Below the pieces are notes generated by a model. That model did not search any database. It saw only the letters and a program-made list of their open reading frames with translations, and was not told the DNA's origin. Source: Lunularia cruciata (lineage: Eukaryota; Streptophyta; Marchantiopsida; Lunulariales; Lunulariaceae). Taken from it: a DNA stretch of 64,000 bases. Location: positions 9,920,001-9,984,000 of the forward strand of contig OX419760.1 in assembly GCA_948567375.1 (NCBI GenBank). The letters are read 5' to 3'. Of this stretch, positions 19,835-30,899 are shown in pieces. The position numbers were made by a program, and so were the translations under genes. The stretch's first letter is position 1; every line of letters starts with the position of its first letter.

Positions 19835-21741
19835 TGTGGTACCCACATTTTTCATTTTGGACGAGTTTAGAAGAAGAAATGCCTTGCTAAAACCAAATTG
19901 AAACCAAATGGAGAAGAAATGAGTGCAAAATTGTATTTTGATCAGACCTGAGGAAGTCAATTTTGTGTAAGAGGAAGAAAAGCTTGGTTTGGATCAAACC
20001 GGAAGAAGTTTACTTCGTGTCAAAGGAGGAAAAACTCAGACCAGACGTTAAGGAGGGCAAACCCAAAGGAGAAATAGAAGTTGCAGGTCGGGATTCTTGC
20101 GGGAGCCATATCTCAGTGACCACAACTCCAAATCAAGCGACGTATATGTCGTTGGAAGCGTCTTGTTTAGTGCTTTCTATTGCCACCAAAATCGCAAAGT
20201 TTAGAGGTTTTTAGAAGAAGTTACAAGCATTTGAAGTTTCTAGAGTAGATGTACTTCGGGTCAAAGTATCTTCGGGTCAATGTGACTTCGGATTTCGTAC
20301 TTTGGACTTCGGGTTTACATGACTTTGGGTCTAAAGACTTTGCCTCAAGATGAAGATGACTAAATCAGAGATAGCCGGACCTCGGAGTGCAGTGAAGGTG
20401 ACTTGGAGAGTTTTGCCAGAGGGATCAGAGGAAGTTAGAGTAGAGAAAGAAGATAGTTAGGATACCCATGACTTCAATTTCAGTTCTAATTGAAGATGGA
20501 ACATGAATTGAAGGAGAAGTAGCAGTAGTGAATAAACCCAAAGTGCAGGATCAGAGAGTAGGTGTCTTTGGGTTAGTAACATGAGTGATTAGGGGAAAGT
20601 GGGTTACAAATTGAAGGTGTAGATAGTGTACCCATGCTTTCAATTACAATTGTTGACAATGACACAATAGAATTAGCAAAAGAATTGATAGTAGTTAGAC
20701 CCAAAGTAAGAGAGATAGGAGTGCAGGTGTCTTTGGATTTGACATTTGGCACTTAAGAGAAGAGTGGGTCGGGAGATAGAGATTTAGAAGGCTTAACTAT
20801 GATAAGAATTTCATATCAGGAAGGAGAAATGTTAGAATTAGTGGAGGAATTAGGAGTTGTGAAACCCAAGGAAAAGATAGTAGGAAGTAAGATTACTTTG
20901 AGTTTGGGTTTGGAAGCCAAGGAAGAAGTAGACATCGGATTGGAGTAGTAATCAATTTGAGATTTGAATAGACAGAAATGAAAGGTTGCATTGTCATTTT
21001 GGATCTGCAGGTTAGAACAATTGTTGTAAAACGGTATAGTTGTTAGAACTGTCCATTGTTCACTACTTACAAGTGGCATTCGAAGGAAAATGTTATTCAA
21101 TGCTCATTATTTCTGAGAATAGATAAAGCAAAGTGCTGTGAAGCAGTGCTCGTCGCTTGAGCTTGATTCCGAGTATCAACTTTGCAATTGTGTTTGTGAG
21201 TGTTTGGAGAAATTTGAAGTGCAAGTCAGTGTGTTTGTTGGATGTTGGATTCCACAGCCTTGATCTTCATTCTGTGTGTTTGATCCTGAGTGAAGTGCAA
21301 TCAAAGCAATGCCTTGACAAATTTGAGAGGAATTGTAGTGTTGGTAGTATTTTGCATTTAGGAGTGCAGTATGAAGTTGATGTGAAGCAATTTCAATCGA
21401 GGAAGTTGTGCCTTCAGTGGAGTGGTGGAACACAATTCTGAGGCAAAGTCGTTTTGCAGTGAAGTGCCGTTTTTGGGAGAGCCTGAATCATCACAATCAA
21501 GATTGTTTGGAAAGATTTGATGGAGTTGTGATTAAGGAGTGTGTGAATTTGTGACAAGCCTGCGAGTCAGTGCTTGTTACTCTCTTCTGGGTGTGGTTTC
21601 TACCTGAGAGACTAAAGAAGAATTCAAGAAGAACTAAATTGTTACTTTGCTTTGTATTTGGACATTTTTGACTCATATCTCTACGGGAACAAACTTTGCT
21701 TACCCAATTACTACAAAAGTGATATTTGCCAAGTTGTCACA
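19835..21741 (+). mobile_element. D1 unit inserted in A3 gag
   Basis: The unit is 1907 bp, begins TGTGGTACCC, ends GTTGTCACA and is flanked by a perfect 5-bp duplication, CCAAG (19830-19834 and 21742-21746). There is no internal direct repeat of its ends, so it is not an element with two LTRs. It holds no polymerase. A short open frame lies at 19963-20214 and ACTTCGGGT-type repeats at 20251-20340. The last 800 bp match the ends of D2 units at 54716-55496 and, inverted, at 42560, 48711 and 60982. The family is either a solo LTR of an unseen element or a non-autonomous unit of another kind. Confidence 0.85.
20251..20340 (+). repeat. ACTTCGGGT-type short repeat array in D1
   Basis: Six or more spaced variants of ACTT(C/T)GGGT(C) occur in 90 bp. 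A related array is present at 63785-63850 and a weaker one at 51815-51865 near the start of the D2 unit. Confidence 0.55.
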
Positions 21742-24700
21742 CCAAGCCAGCACCATGGGAGGCTTGTGAATATGCCTCCAAGATTGATGTGAGAGTGAAT
21801 GGTCACAACATCAAGGATGCATTGGTTGATGGAAGATCAATAGTGAATGCCATGTCTAAAAGGTTGATGAAGAAGTTGGGTATGATACACTCAAGACCTT
21901 CAACATTTATGGTGAGCATGGCAAACAAGCAACAAGTTCGACTTGTAGGAGTGATGGATAAGGTGGTAGTTTCAGTTATGGGAGTTCAAAATCTCATGAC
22001 TTTCCAAGTCTTGAAGGATTCAAGCTATGACTTATGACTTACTTCTTGGGAGGCCATGGTTGAGATCAGCACGCACAACTGATCGATGGCACAAAGGGTA
22101 CTTGAGGATTGGGCCATCAAACCATAGAGTCACTGTTCTTGTGACTAACACCACCAACACTTCACATTCAGATACACCATCTTCTGATTATTGGGAATCA
22201 AATTCTGAAGAAGGAGCTTCAAGTGTGGACACAAGCATGGAGGAGAAGACTTCCACGGAGGAGGATGAATCTGAATCTGATTTAGATGTATATCCCTTGT
22301 GTGCTATGGATTTTGCACCTTAGCCAGAGGTTTTGAAGGACACAGACAAATCACCATTGACACTTGAGGAGGTAGAGAGAAGGTTAGCTACCCTCAAGTA
22401 TGGCCCAAATGTTACCAAGGAGGAGAAGGTGAGATTTGAGGAGATTTTCCGCAATTTCATCCATGTGTTTGCTTTTAGTTACAAGGATTTGAAGGAAGTC
22501 ACCTTGGAGGAACACAAGATAGAGGTGGAGTTACCTGCAAGACCAATCCGCCAAAAGCAACGTCGCATTAGCCCACCAATATCTTTGGTTGTGAAGGAGA
22601 AGATTGATAAGCTCAAGGAGGCTGGATTTATCTTTGAGGTGGAGAATTCAGAATGGGTGTCTCCAATTGTCCTTGTGAAGAAAAAGAATGGCAAGCTTTG
22701 GGTATGTGTGGATTACAAGAAGCTTAATGTTGTTACCAAGAAGGACTACTACCCATTGCCATTCATTGATGAGATCTTGGAGGAGGTTGCAGGTCATGAG
22801 AGGTACCATTTTGGAGATGGTTATAGTGGATACAACCAAATCAAGATTGCACCAAAGCATCAACAACTCACCACATTCACCACACCTTGGGGAACTTATG
22901 CTTTCAAGTGATGCCTTTTGGGCTTTGCAATGCTCCAGCCACATTCCAACGGTTCATGAACAAGGTATTTGAACCTTTCATTGGGAAATTTGTGAGAGAC
23001 TTCATTGATGACTTTTGTGTTTATGGGAGCAAGGAGGAGCACTTTGAGCACCTAATCAAAGTCTTGCAACGCTTGGATGAGGCAAATGCATCGCTCAACC
23101 CAGAGAAATGCATTTTTAGATGTGAAGAAGATCTACTTTTGGGGCACATCATCTCCAAGGATGGAATAGCAATTGATCTTGAGAAGGTGAGGAAAATCTC
23201 AGACCTTCCATTCCCTTCAAGCTTGACAAAGTTACGCCAATTCTTGGGGATGGTTGGGTACTATAAGAGGTTAATCTTCTCATTTTCCAACAAGGCTTAT
23301 GCATCGACCATCTACATGAAGAAGGGTGTAGATTACATGGTGATTTTGGAAGACAAGGAGTCTCTCAAAGCTTTTGAGGAGCTCAAGCAATCCTTTGTTG
23401 TAGCTCCAATTCTTGCTAAACCTGATTGGAGTAAGCCTTTCATCCTCTACAGTGATGCTTCTAATGTAGCTATAGGATGCACTCTTAGTCAATTAGACCA
23501 AGATGGGCATGATCATCCAATGGCTTATGCTAGTAGGCAGATGGTTTCAATAGAGAAGAACTACTCTGTCACGGAGAGAGAAGGGTTGGCAGTGATCTTT
23601 GGTCTCAAGAAGTTTAAACACTACTTGATAGGAGGGAAAGCCACAATTGTCATGGATCACAAGGCTTTGAAGTACATCTTCAACAAGCATAATGTTGAAG
23701 GCAGACTAGCAAGGTGGATGATACTCTTGTCTGAACATGACTACACAATTGAGGATAGGCCAGTAAAGAAACATGCAAATGCTGATTTGTTATCTAGAGC
23801 CTATGATCATGATGGAGATGAGCCAGTGGATGATTCCTTCTTGGATGAGGAGCTCATGACAATCTTAGTCACTCAAGAGATTCCAATGGAGTACAAGGAG
23901 ATTGTGGATTTTGTGACAAGAGGTAACTATCCAGAAGGGATGCATGCTAGGGAGAGGAAGGCCCTTGCAGCAAGATCTAGACCTTACACAATGGTGGAGG
24001 ATATTCTTTTTCACCAAGGAGCAGATGGTCTACTTCAAAGAGCAGTGGGTAAGGAAGAGTCTATCCTACTCATAAAGGAGTTTAATGAAGGTTTAGTATG
24101 TGGAGGACACTTTGCAGGAAAGGTGACTGCTTTCAAGATTCTAGATGCAGGTTACCATTGGAGAGGGATTTTCAAGGATTGTCTTGATTATTGCAAAACT
24201 TGTCATGTTTGTCAAGCTTTTGCTAGAAAGTCTACATCCACTCCACCACTTAGATCAATTCCATTGCTAGGACCTTTTGAGAAGTGGGGAATTGATTTTG
24301 TAGGATCTCTCAATAGAACCCCAAGGAACAATCAGTACATTGTGGTAGTTACTAATTACCTTACCAAGTGGGTTGAGGCTAGACCATTGAGGGACAAGAA
24401 TGAAGATGAAGTGGGTAGATTTCTTTATGAATACATTATCACTAGGTTTGGATGCCCTTTGGAGTTGGTTTCTAATAGAGGAGGAGAGTTTACAGGAAGC
24501 ATTACTACAGCCATGCTACAACATTTCTCTATCACACATAGAGTAACTACATCCTATAAGCCAAATTCCAATGGCTTGGCAGAGAGAACCAATCAGACCT
24601 TGTGCATGATGTTGGCCAAAGATGCAGAAATGGAGGGGGCTAAACATCATTGGGACAAGAGGATTCATGCAGTTTTATGGGAGTATAGGACAACCATGAA

Positions 24701-25157
24701 GACTTCCACCGGATATTCTCCATTTCAATTGGTATATGGTATTGAGTCTACCTTACCTATTCACTTTGATCTTCCTACCTTCCAAAGCATTCATAGGAGA
24801 TTGAAGAAAGCACAAGGAGATGATGTAGATAAGTCAAGGAAAGATCAACTCATGGAGTTGGAAGATGCAAGAGCAGTTGCTATGGTTCGAGTAGAGCAAG
24901 CCCCAAGGAAACAAAATGAGAGCTATGACAAGAGGCAAGGCAAGAAGAAGGTGGAGACTTTCAAAGAAGGTGATTGGGTAATGTTGTTTGATTCCATTCG
25001 ATTCAAGAGAGTGCAAAAGAAGTTTTTGCCTAAGTACTTTGGACCTTTCATAGTGGAGAAGGTGTGGGGCAATTACACCTATGATCTCAAGGAGTTTGGA
25101 GAAAGACACTTTGATAAAATCAACCATGATAAGTTGAAGATGTACCATAGAAGGTAG
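21742..25157 (+). pseudogene. A3 protease-pol pseudogene
   Basis: It continues gag-pol after D1. The protease motif reads VDGRS. Lesions compared with A2 are a TGACTTA duplication at about 22027-22040 (frameshift), an AAG to TAG stop at 22321, and a one-base loss at about 22907 (frameshift). Changes in conserved integrase positions include the second catalytic Asp, which reads Asn (VSNRGGEF for VSDRGGEF, near 24473). The FIDDF reverse transcriptase motif and YSDAS RNase H motif remain. The last 756 codons (22887-25157) are open. Confidence 0.9.
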
Positions 25158-25205
25158 ATAGACCTTCACTTTGAGGACGAAGTGATAACTTAGTCCGGGA
25201 GTAAA

Positions 25206-25898
25206 TGTAACACCCATATGTGCATGTGTGTGGTATTGTGATATTTAACTTGGTATTACAAGTACTTAAAGAGATATTATTTATATAGAGATAAAGGATG
25301 GTTCTATATTAGTCATGGTTAGCTAAAGTTAGTCATAGTTAAGATAGAGGGGACCTTACTTTAGAGGAAGTAGAAAAGATGAGCACCACTATTTTGGATT
25401 TTAGTGTGTTGACTTGGTATTATTCCTAGGTGTTTGGCTTTGAGGAAAGAGTTGAGAACTCTTGGGCCCGCAAGCCTTTTTGTTTTGGATTCTTCTTTAG
25501 TCCAAGGATAGCCCATGTGAAGGAATCCTTGACTTAGTGGTTGGGTCAAGATAAGACCACATGCTTAGGGGAATATGCCCATGTGAATGGATATTCCTTT
25601 CTACTTTTTGACTTTACTTGACTTTTAGTCTAGTTACTTGAGTTACTACAATAATTAGTAACTTTGGTACGTAACTATTTCACAAGTATATAAGCAAGGG
25701 GTGAGGAGGTACTCATCATCCTTTCATTTGCAACTATCTCTCTTTCATTGAGTTCTCTAGTGAGCAATGTCTTGAGTCTTGGAGTGTTAGCCTTGGAGGA
25801 GTATGATGGAGCTTGGGTTCCTTGCCTTCTTAGTCCATGGAGCGCTACCATAATAGCCATCAGAGGTTCATCCTGAGTGAGAGACAGGCCGGCTCACA
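25206..25898 (+). repeat. A3 3' LTR
   Basis: The LTR is 693 bp and is preceded by the polypurine-like CCGGGAGTAAA. It ends GGCTCACA before the ATCT flank and resumed B sequence. Confidence 0.92.
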
Positions 25899-26160
25899 AT
25901 CTCAACCTTCCAAATTTCAAGGTCCGGCCATTCTCCTTCCGAGGCCGGACTCCCTTCTTGAGATCTCTCCTTGTCAAGCGTGATACAATTTACATTTGTA
26001 TCCCCCTTTGCTTGAATTGCTGCACGCTCAGCGGGGGTCTGTACATATTTTACAGGCGGCTTTGGGTTCACTGGGTGAGGAAATTGGTTGCCTATATGCC
26101 CCGATCCTTTACAATTTCCACACAAGGGAACATACCTGATTTTCCTTCTTGGCTCTGGAC
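25899..26160 (-). pseudogene. Family B gag segment with knuckle remnant
   Basis: The minus-strand frame 25868-26125 includes CGNCKGSGHIGNQF, a CCHC knuckle whose last cysteine is lost. It matches B' near 59150-59280. It ends at the solo LTR at 26161. Confidence 0.75.
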
Positions 26161-26819
26161 TGTAACACCCATTTGTGCATGTGTGTGGTATTGTGATATT
26201 TAGCTTGGTATTACAAGTCCTTAAAGAGATATTATTTATATAGAGATAAAGGATGGTTCTATATTAGTCATGGTTAGCTAAAGTTAGTCATAGCTAAGAT
26301 AGAGAAGACCTTACTTTAGAGGAAGTAGAAAAGATGAGCACCACTATTTTGGATTTTAGTGTGTTGACTTAGTATTATTCCTAGGTGTTTGGCTTTGAGG
26401 AAAGAGTTGAGAACTCTTGGGCCCGCAAGTCTTTTTGTTTTGGATTCTTCTTTAGTCCAAGGATAGCCCATGTGAAGGAATCCTTTCTACTTTCTATGCC
26501 CATGTGAATGGATATTCCTTTCTACTTTTTGACTTTACTTGACTTTTAGTTTAGTAACTTGAGTTACTACGGTAATAAGTAACTTTGGTACGTAACTATT
26601 TCACAAGTATATAAACAAGGGGTGAGGAGGTACTCATCATCCTTTCATTTGCAACTATCTCTCTCTCATTGAGTTCTCTAGTGAGCAATGTCTTGAGTCT
26701 TGGAGTGTTAGCCTTGGAGGAGTATGATGGAGTTGGGGTTCATTGCCTTCTTAGTCCATGGGGCGCTACCATAATAGCCATCAGAGGTTCATCCTGAGTG
26801 AGAGACAGGCCGGCTCAGA
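26161..26819 (+). mobile_element. Solo LTR of family A in family B gag
   Basis: The unit is 659 bp, flanked by a perfect 4-bp duplication GGAC (26157-26160 and 26820-26823). It ends GGCTCAGA instead of GGCTCACA. About 33 bases are missing near 26490 compared with other LTRs, consistent with a small deletion. The B sequence is continuous across it (compare 59277-59300). Confidence 0.9.
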
Positions 26820-27686
26820 GGACAGTTTGGAGACCAATGTCCCATTGAGCCACAATTGTAACAGGCTCCGGGTGCAACATTCTGAGGGCGATTGTGGTTG
26901 GTCATCTGTGGTCTTCATGGAGGAGCATTGGGGTTATACTCCCTTGGTCCAAACCTCAGACCTTGGTACGATGTGCTAGCTTGAGGCTGTACTTCTTGCG
27001 TTTGGTACACAGCCTCTTTGTTCTCGTCTTGGCTCCATCCCGGAACCCAATCAATTTGTTGCACCGAGAATGCATTACGAGTATTGCATTCTATATTTGC
27101 GTGGCCTGGTTTGCCACATGGGGTGCACCATACATTCAATCTCCCAAATGTTGGGGCTTTCCTTCTGTCTTTGGCCTTCCTTTTGTCTTTTGGATCTTGA
27201 AATCCAGAAACTCCTTGATGAGGGCATCCAGCTTGGTATCCGCCTTATTTACACTCTTTGCTGGAAGAGTCACTAGTTTCTTACACCCATATTTTCTGAC
27301 TCATCTTGGCTTTGATTCTTCTTCGGATTCCAAAGAAGAGCTAGAAGACGTGGAGGATTCTTCCGAAGAGGGGGAAGTGCTGCACAAAGCTCTCCTTTTG
27401 GGTTTCTTACCTTTCTTCTCCTGATTTCTCCGGTTGCCGACAGAGTGAGAGTGGGCTGCCTCGTAACTAGCAACATGTTTGAGTACTTTGTCAAGGAAAG
27501 TTACATTCCTCTCCCTTGCAAAGATTCGTATCTCTGGTGAAAGTCCCCTGAGGAACCAGGTAATAGCTTGGGCATTAGAGTGACCCACCACCCCTGATTG
27601 CTTGGGAACTCGGTTCAAGAGTGCCATGAACCGCTCAGAGTAGTCTCTCAACTTCTCCTTCTTACCTCGGCTCCTAGTAGACATAG
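26820..27686 (-). pseudogene. Family B gag segment
   Basis: Minus-strand frames at 26915-27139 and 27301-27684 cover the end of a gag domain, a Ser/Glu-rich linker and the CCHC knuckle CTPCGKPGHANIEC. The gag frame has YSERFMALLNRVPKQSG and ITWFLRGLSPEI. It matches B' at 59689-59994. The segment stops abruptly at about 27686, where family A gag begins in the same orientation. This is a rearrangement junction, not an insertion edge. Confidence 0.8.
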
Positions 27687-27711
27687 GAGTATCCTTGCTT
27701 GGAGTGAATCC

Positions 27712-28647
27712 TTAAGAAGAGTGAACATTCTGTGCAAAATGAGCTCTCTTCTTCTCTTGTGCCAAAAGCTCCAAATTAAGACCCTTGGAGTTTGAGCACT
27801 CTCCCTTCTCATACTTGCTCTCAACCAAATCTATGGATGCTATTCCCTTAGCTTTGTTGGGATTAGGAGCCACTTGGGTTTCACTACCTCCCTCTTTTCC
27901 TCTATTGGCTCCCTCATAACCCCTTCCTCCATGGTAAGTGGAATTTGGGCAATTCCTTTGGATATGGCCTCTTCCTCCACAACCAAAACAATTTCTATCA
28001 TTGAAATTATTGGCTGGTTGGCCTCCTCTATATGGATAGTTTCCATAACTCCTAGGCCCTCTCCCTACATTGTGATCTACCTCTCTCTTCTCCCATAGTT
28101 GCACCACATTGATCTTGAGATCCGCAAGTTGTTCTGTGATGGTTTGAAGTGGATCCTTTGGTGGAGATGCAAGAATTGGAGCAACTAATACTTGTGGTGC
28201 AACCCTTGTCACCAAAGTATCAGAAGTGCCACCATACTTGTAGCCTTGAGGAGGATTCACAACCTCCCCACACTTCCTCAATAATATGCGAAATCTGGAC
28301 TCTAAATTTTCTACTCTTTCCACATAGACTCTCACATTCTCTCCATCTCTTTGCTTGAGAAATGTAACCTCACTCATCAATCTCTCATAACTCTCATCAG
28401 GAAGAAAGTTATCAATGAGTGTTGAAGTCAAAGTCTCCCAAGACTCCTCTTCCCCATCTCTCCTCTCTCTCTTTTGGTATTCTGACTCATACCATGTAAG
28501 TGCTGCATCCTCAAAGAAATCTGGTAATAATGAGGCCCACTCATTCACCCTCCTCTCATTGTTTCCTATGCAAGCTCTCTTGAAGTCTCTCACAAAGGCC
28601 TCCACATCTACTCCATCCTTGCCAAAGAAAACCGGGAGTTTCCCCAT
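27712..28647 (-). pseudogene. A6 gag with internal deletion
   Basis: The open frame is 311 codons and starts like A2 gag. About 65 codons of the second half of the gag domain are missing in frame (junction near 28265), but the CCHC knuckle is kept. The frame ends shortly after the FAQNVHSS region at a TAA created by a point change. Protease and pol are absent. Confidence 0.85.
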
Positions 28648-28878
28648 CTTAACCTCTCACTATCTTTCTTTCTCTCAATTTTTTTTACTTTTCTTTTCTC
28701 TCACTCTATTAATAATAGAGTATATACATGACTAACACCACTTGAGAATAATCCACTCTAGGGAACACAAAAGGTTCAGGTTGCTCCAAGATTTATATAG
28801 CAACATCAAATCCTAGAGTGCATATTAATCTAACTCTCATGGATAGTTTATCCATAAGTTGAAAGATTATCTCCATCA

Positions 28879-29352
28879 CTAATCTTGAGAACTAGCTGAT
28901 GAAAGTGGTAGTATTTCTGTAGCTATACTAAGACTCTCTCCAAGATCCTTCACCAAAGTCTCCAAAAGTGCTTTTACTCCACTACACTCATGTCCTTTTG
29001 GAAGTCCTTCCACTCCACAAACCTCACATAACTCCTTGGTCTTAGATCTTCTTTCTCCTAATCTTGGTGAAGAAGGTCCAACATGCAAACCCAAGTCAAG
29101 TAAGCCTCTCCTTTCCCTCAATCTCTTGCTCTCAAAGGTCAATGGAAATGAACTTGCCTTATGTCCCTTCTCTCCACATAGAAAGCACTTAGACTCACTC
29201 TTTCCTCCAAGTGGTGTAGGTTTTTGGATCCTCTCAACACTCTCTTCAAATTCTATTGTAAACTCTCTTTTCCTCAAATCCACCCCTAGAATCACCTCAA
29301 ACCCTTGGGGAACCTTGCATAATCTCAATTTCCACTCCTGATGACCCTCCAT
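28879..29352 (-). CDS. A6 ORF1, zinc-knuckle protein
   Basis: The frame is intact at 157 codons, starting at the ATG shared by all copies. The knuckle CFLCGEKGHKASSF has lost its last cysteine (Cys to Phe), so the fold is probably impaired. The second Cys/His cluster is intact. Confidence 0.65.
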   Translation of the reverse strand: MEGHQEWKLRLCKVPQGFEVILGVDLRKREFTIEFEESVERIQKPTPLGGKSESKCFLCGEKGHKASSFPLTFESKRLRERRGLLDLGLHVGPSSPRLGERRSKTKELCEVCGVEGLPKGHECSGVKALLETLVKDLGESLSIATEILPLSSASSQD

Positions 29353-29997
29353 GTTCCCAAGATGAATCTAAACACTCAAACATGCTTTTTGTTGATCTCA
29401 AACTCCTCATGCATGAGATCTCCACTTTGCAAAATTGACCCTTCCTCACAATGTCACTCAAATCTCCCAACTTGTATGTCGAAGTCCTTTGAAATTTTTC
29501 ACACTTGATCCCAACTCTAGGGCGTTCCTCCCTCCAAAATTTCAGATCTTTTCTTCGAGCCATTTGGCCTAGAAACCTTTCTATTCAGCACACATATTTC
29601 AGATTTGGTCTCAAAACCAGCCCCCTCACTTCAAAAACTCATAACTCCCTGCGCAAGAACGATCTCTCTCTAATTTTTAAGACAGTAGGTAGGATACAAT
29701 GCACTGAGTTAGCTTGGAAATTTTCAGGTCAATTCACTAAAAATTGAAGAAATGGCACTCTGTACAATTTTCCAGAGAGCATGTAGTTGCGGGAGCACTT
29801 TACCCTATCAACTTTCAAAAATTCTACCCCAAAGCGCATAGTAGCTCTGACAATAATTTCAAATGTGCTAACTGAAAGTTAACCCAAGCTATCATGTTTA
29901 GAAATTTCAAGTCCAAATCTCAAACTTGAGATTTTGCTCAAAATCATCTTAATCCCCAAAATCTGCAATCCACCTCACATAATCTCTCCAATTCCTC

Positions 29998-30231
29998 TCA
30001 TGTGTACAAGATGTACAAAATCACCTCAAAGATATCATAATGAACTACATGGTATACAAATAGATCTTGGTTCTCTAACATAAGTTCAACCCTCTCCTCT
30101 CCTAATGTCCTCTCCAAGTGAGCTCTCATAGCCTCCCTCTGCCTAATGTAGAATTGAACACGGAACATTATCTTGCCTTCTAGAGAGGTCCTGGTAACGG
30201 AACCAAAAATGTGAGCCGGCATGTCTCTCAC
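29998..30231 (-). CDS. A6 leader ORF
   Basis: This is a 77-codon frame equivalent to those of A1-A3 and A7. It crosses the LTR boundary at 30210 and the primer site. It is still open although other parts of A6 are decayed. Confidence 0.33.
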   Translation of the reverse strand: MRDMPAHIFGSVTRTSLEGKIMFRVQFYIRQREAMRAHLERTLGEERVELMLENQDLFVYHVVHYDIFEVILYILYT

Positions 30232-30899
30232 TCAGGATGAACCTCTGATGGCTATTATGGTAGCGCACCATGGACTAAGAAGGCAAGGAACCCAAACTCC
30301 ATCATACTCCTCCAAGGCTAACACTCCAAGACTCAAGACATTGCTCACTAGAGAACTCAATGAGAGAGAGATAGTTGCAAATGAAAGGATGATGAGTACC
30401 TCCTCACCCCTTGTTTATATACTTGTGAAATAGTTACGTACCAAAGTTACTAATTACCGTAGTAACTCAAGTTACTAGACTAAAAGTCAAGTTAAGTCAA
30501 AAAGTAGAAAGGAATATCCATTCACATGGGCATATTCCCCTAAGCATGTGGTCTTATCTTGACCCAACCACTAAGTCAAGGATTCCTTCACATGGGCTGT
30601 CCTTGGACTAAAGAAGAATCTAAAACAAAAAGGCTTGCAGGCCTACGAGTTCTCAACTCTTTCCTCAAAGCCAAACATCTAGGAATAATACCAAGTCAAC
30701 ACACCAAAATCCAAAATAGTGGTGCTCATCTTTTCTACTTCCTCTAAAGTAAAGTCCCCTCTATCTTAACTATGACTAACTTTAGCTAACCATGACTAAT
30801 ATAGAACCATCCTTTATCTATATATAAATAATATCTCTTAAGTACTTCTAATACCAAGCAAAATATCACAATACCACACATGCACAAATGGGTATTACA
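30210..30899 (-). repeat. A6 5' LTR
   Basis: This is a 690-bp reverse-oriented LTR, TGTGAGCCGG...GGTATTACA. The primer site to its left carries one change (GGTAACGGAACCA). Confidence 0.92.

Larger units (their letters stand above)
16150..25898 (+). mobile_element. A3: family A element carrying a D1 insertion
   Basis: This is a 9749-bp composite: a family A element in family B plus a 1907-bp D1 unit. The flanks GTCT (16146-16149) and ATCT (25899-25902) look like a 4-bp duplication with one change. The two LTRs (16150-16841 and 25206-25898) share the variant CATATG near their start but differ at many other sites, so A3 is older than A2. All its ORFs are damaged. Confidence 0.93.
27687..30899 (-). 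mobile_element. A6: 3'-truncated family A element
   Basis: The 5' LTR, leader, ORF1 and most of gag of a minus-strand A element are present. Everything downstream of the gag Ser/Thr linker is missing. On the right its LTR abuts D2 sequence at 30900. On the left it fuses to B at 27686/27687. Confidence 0.88.
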
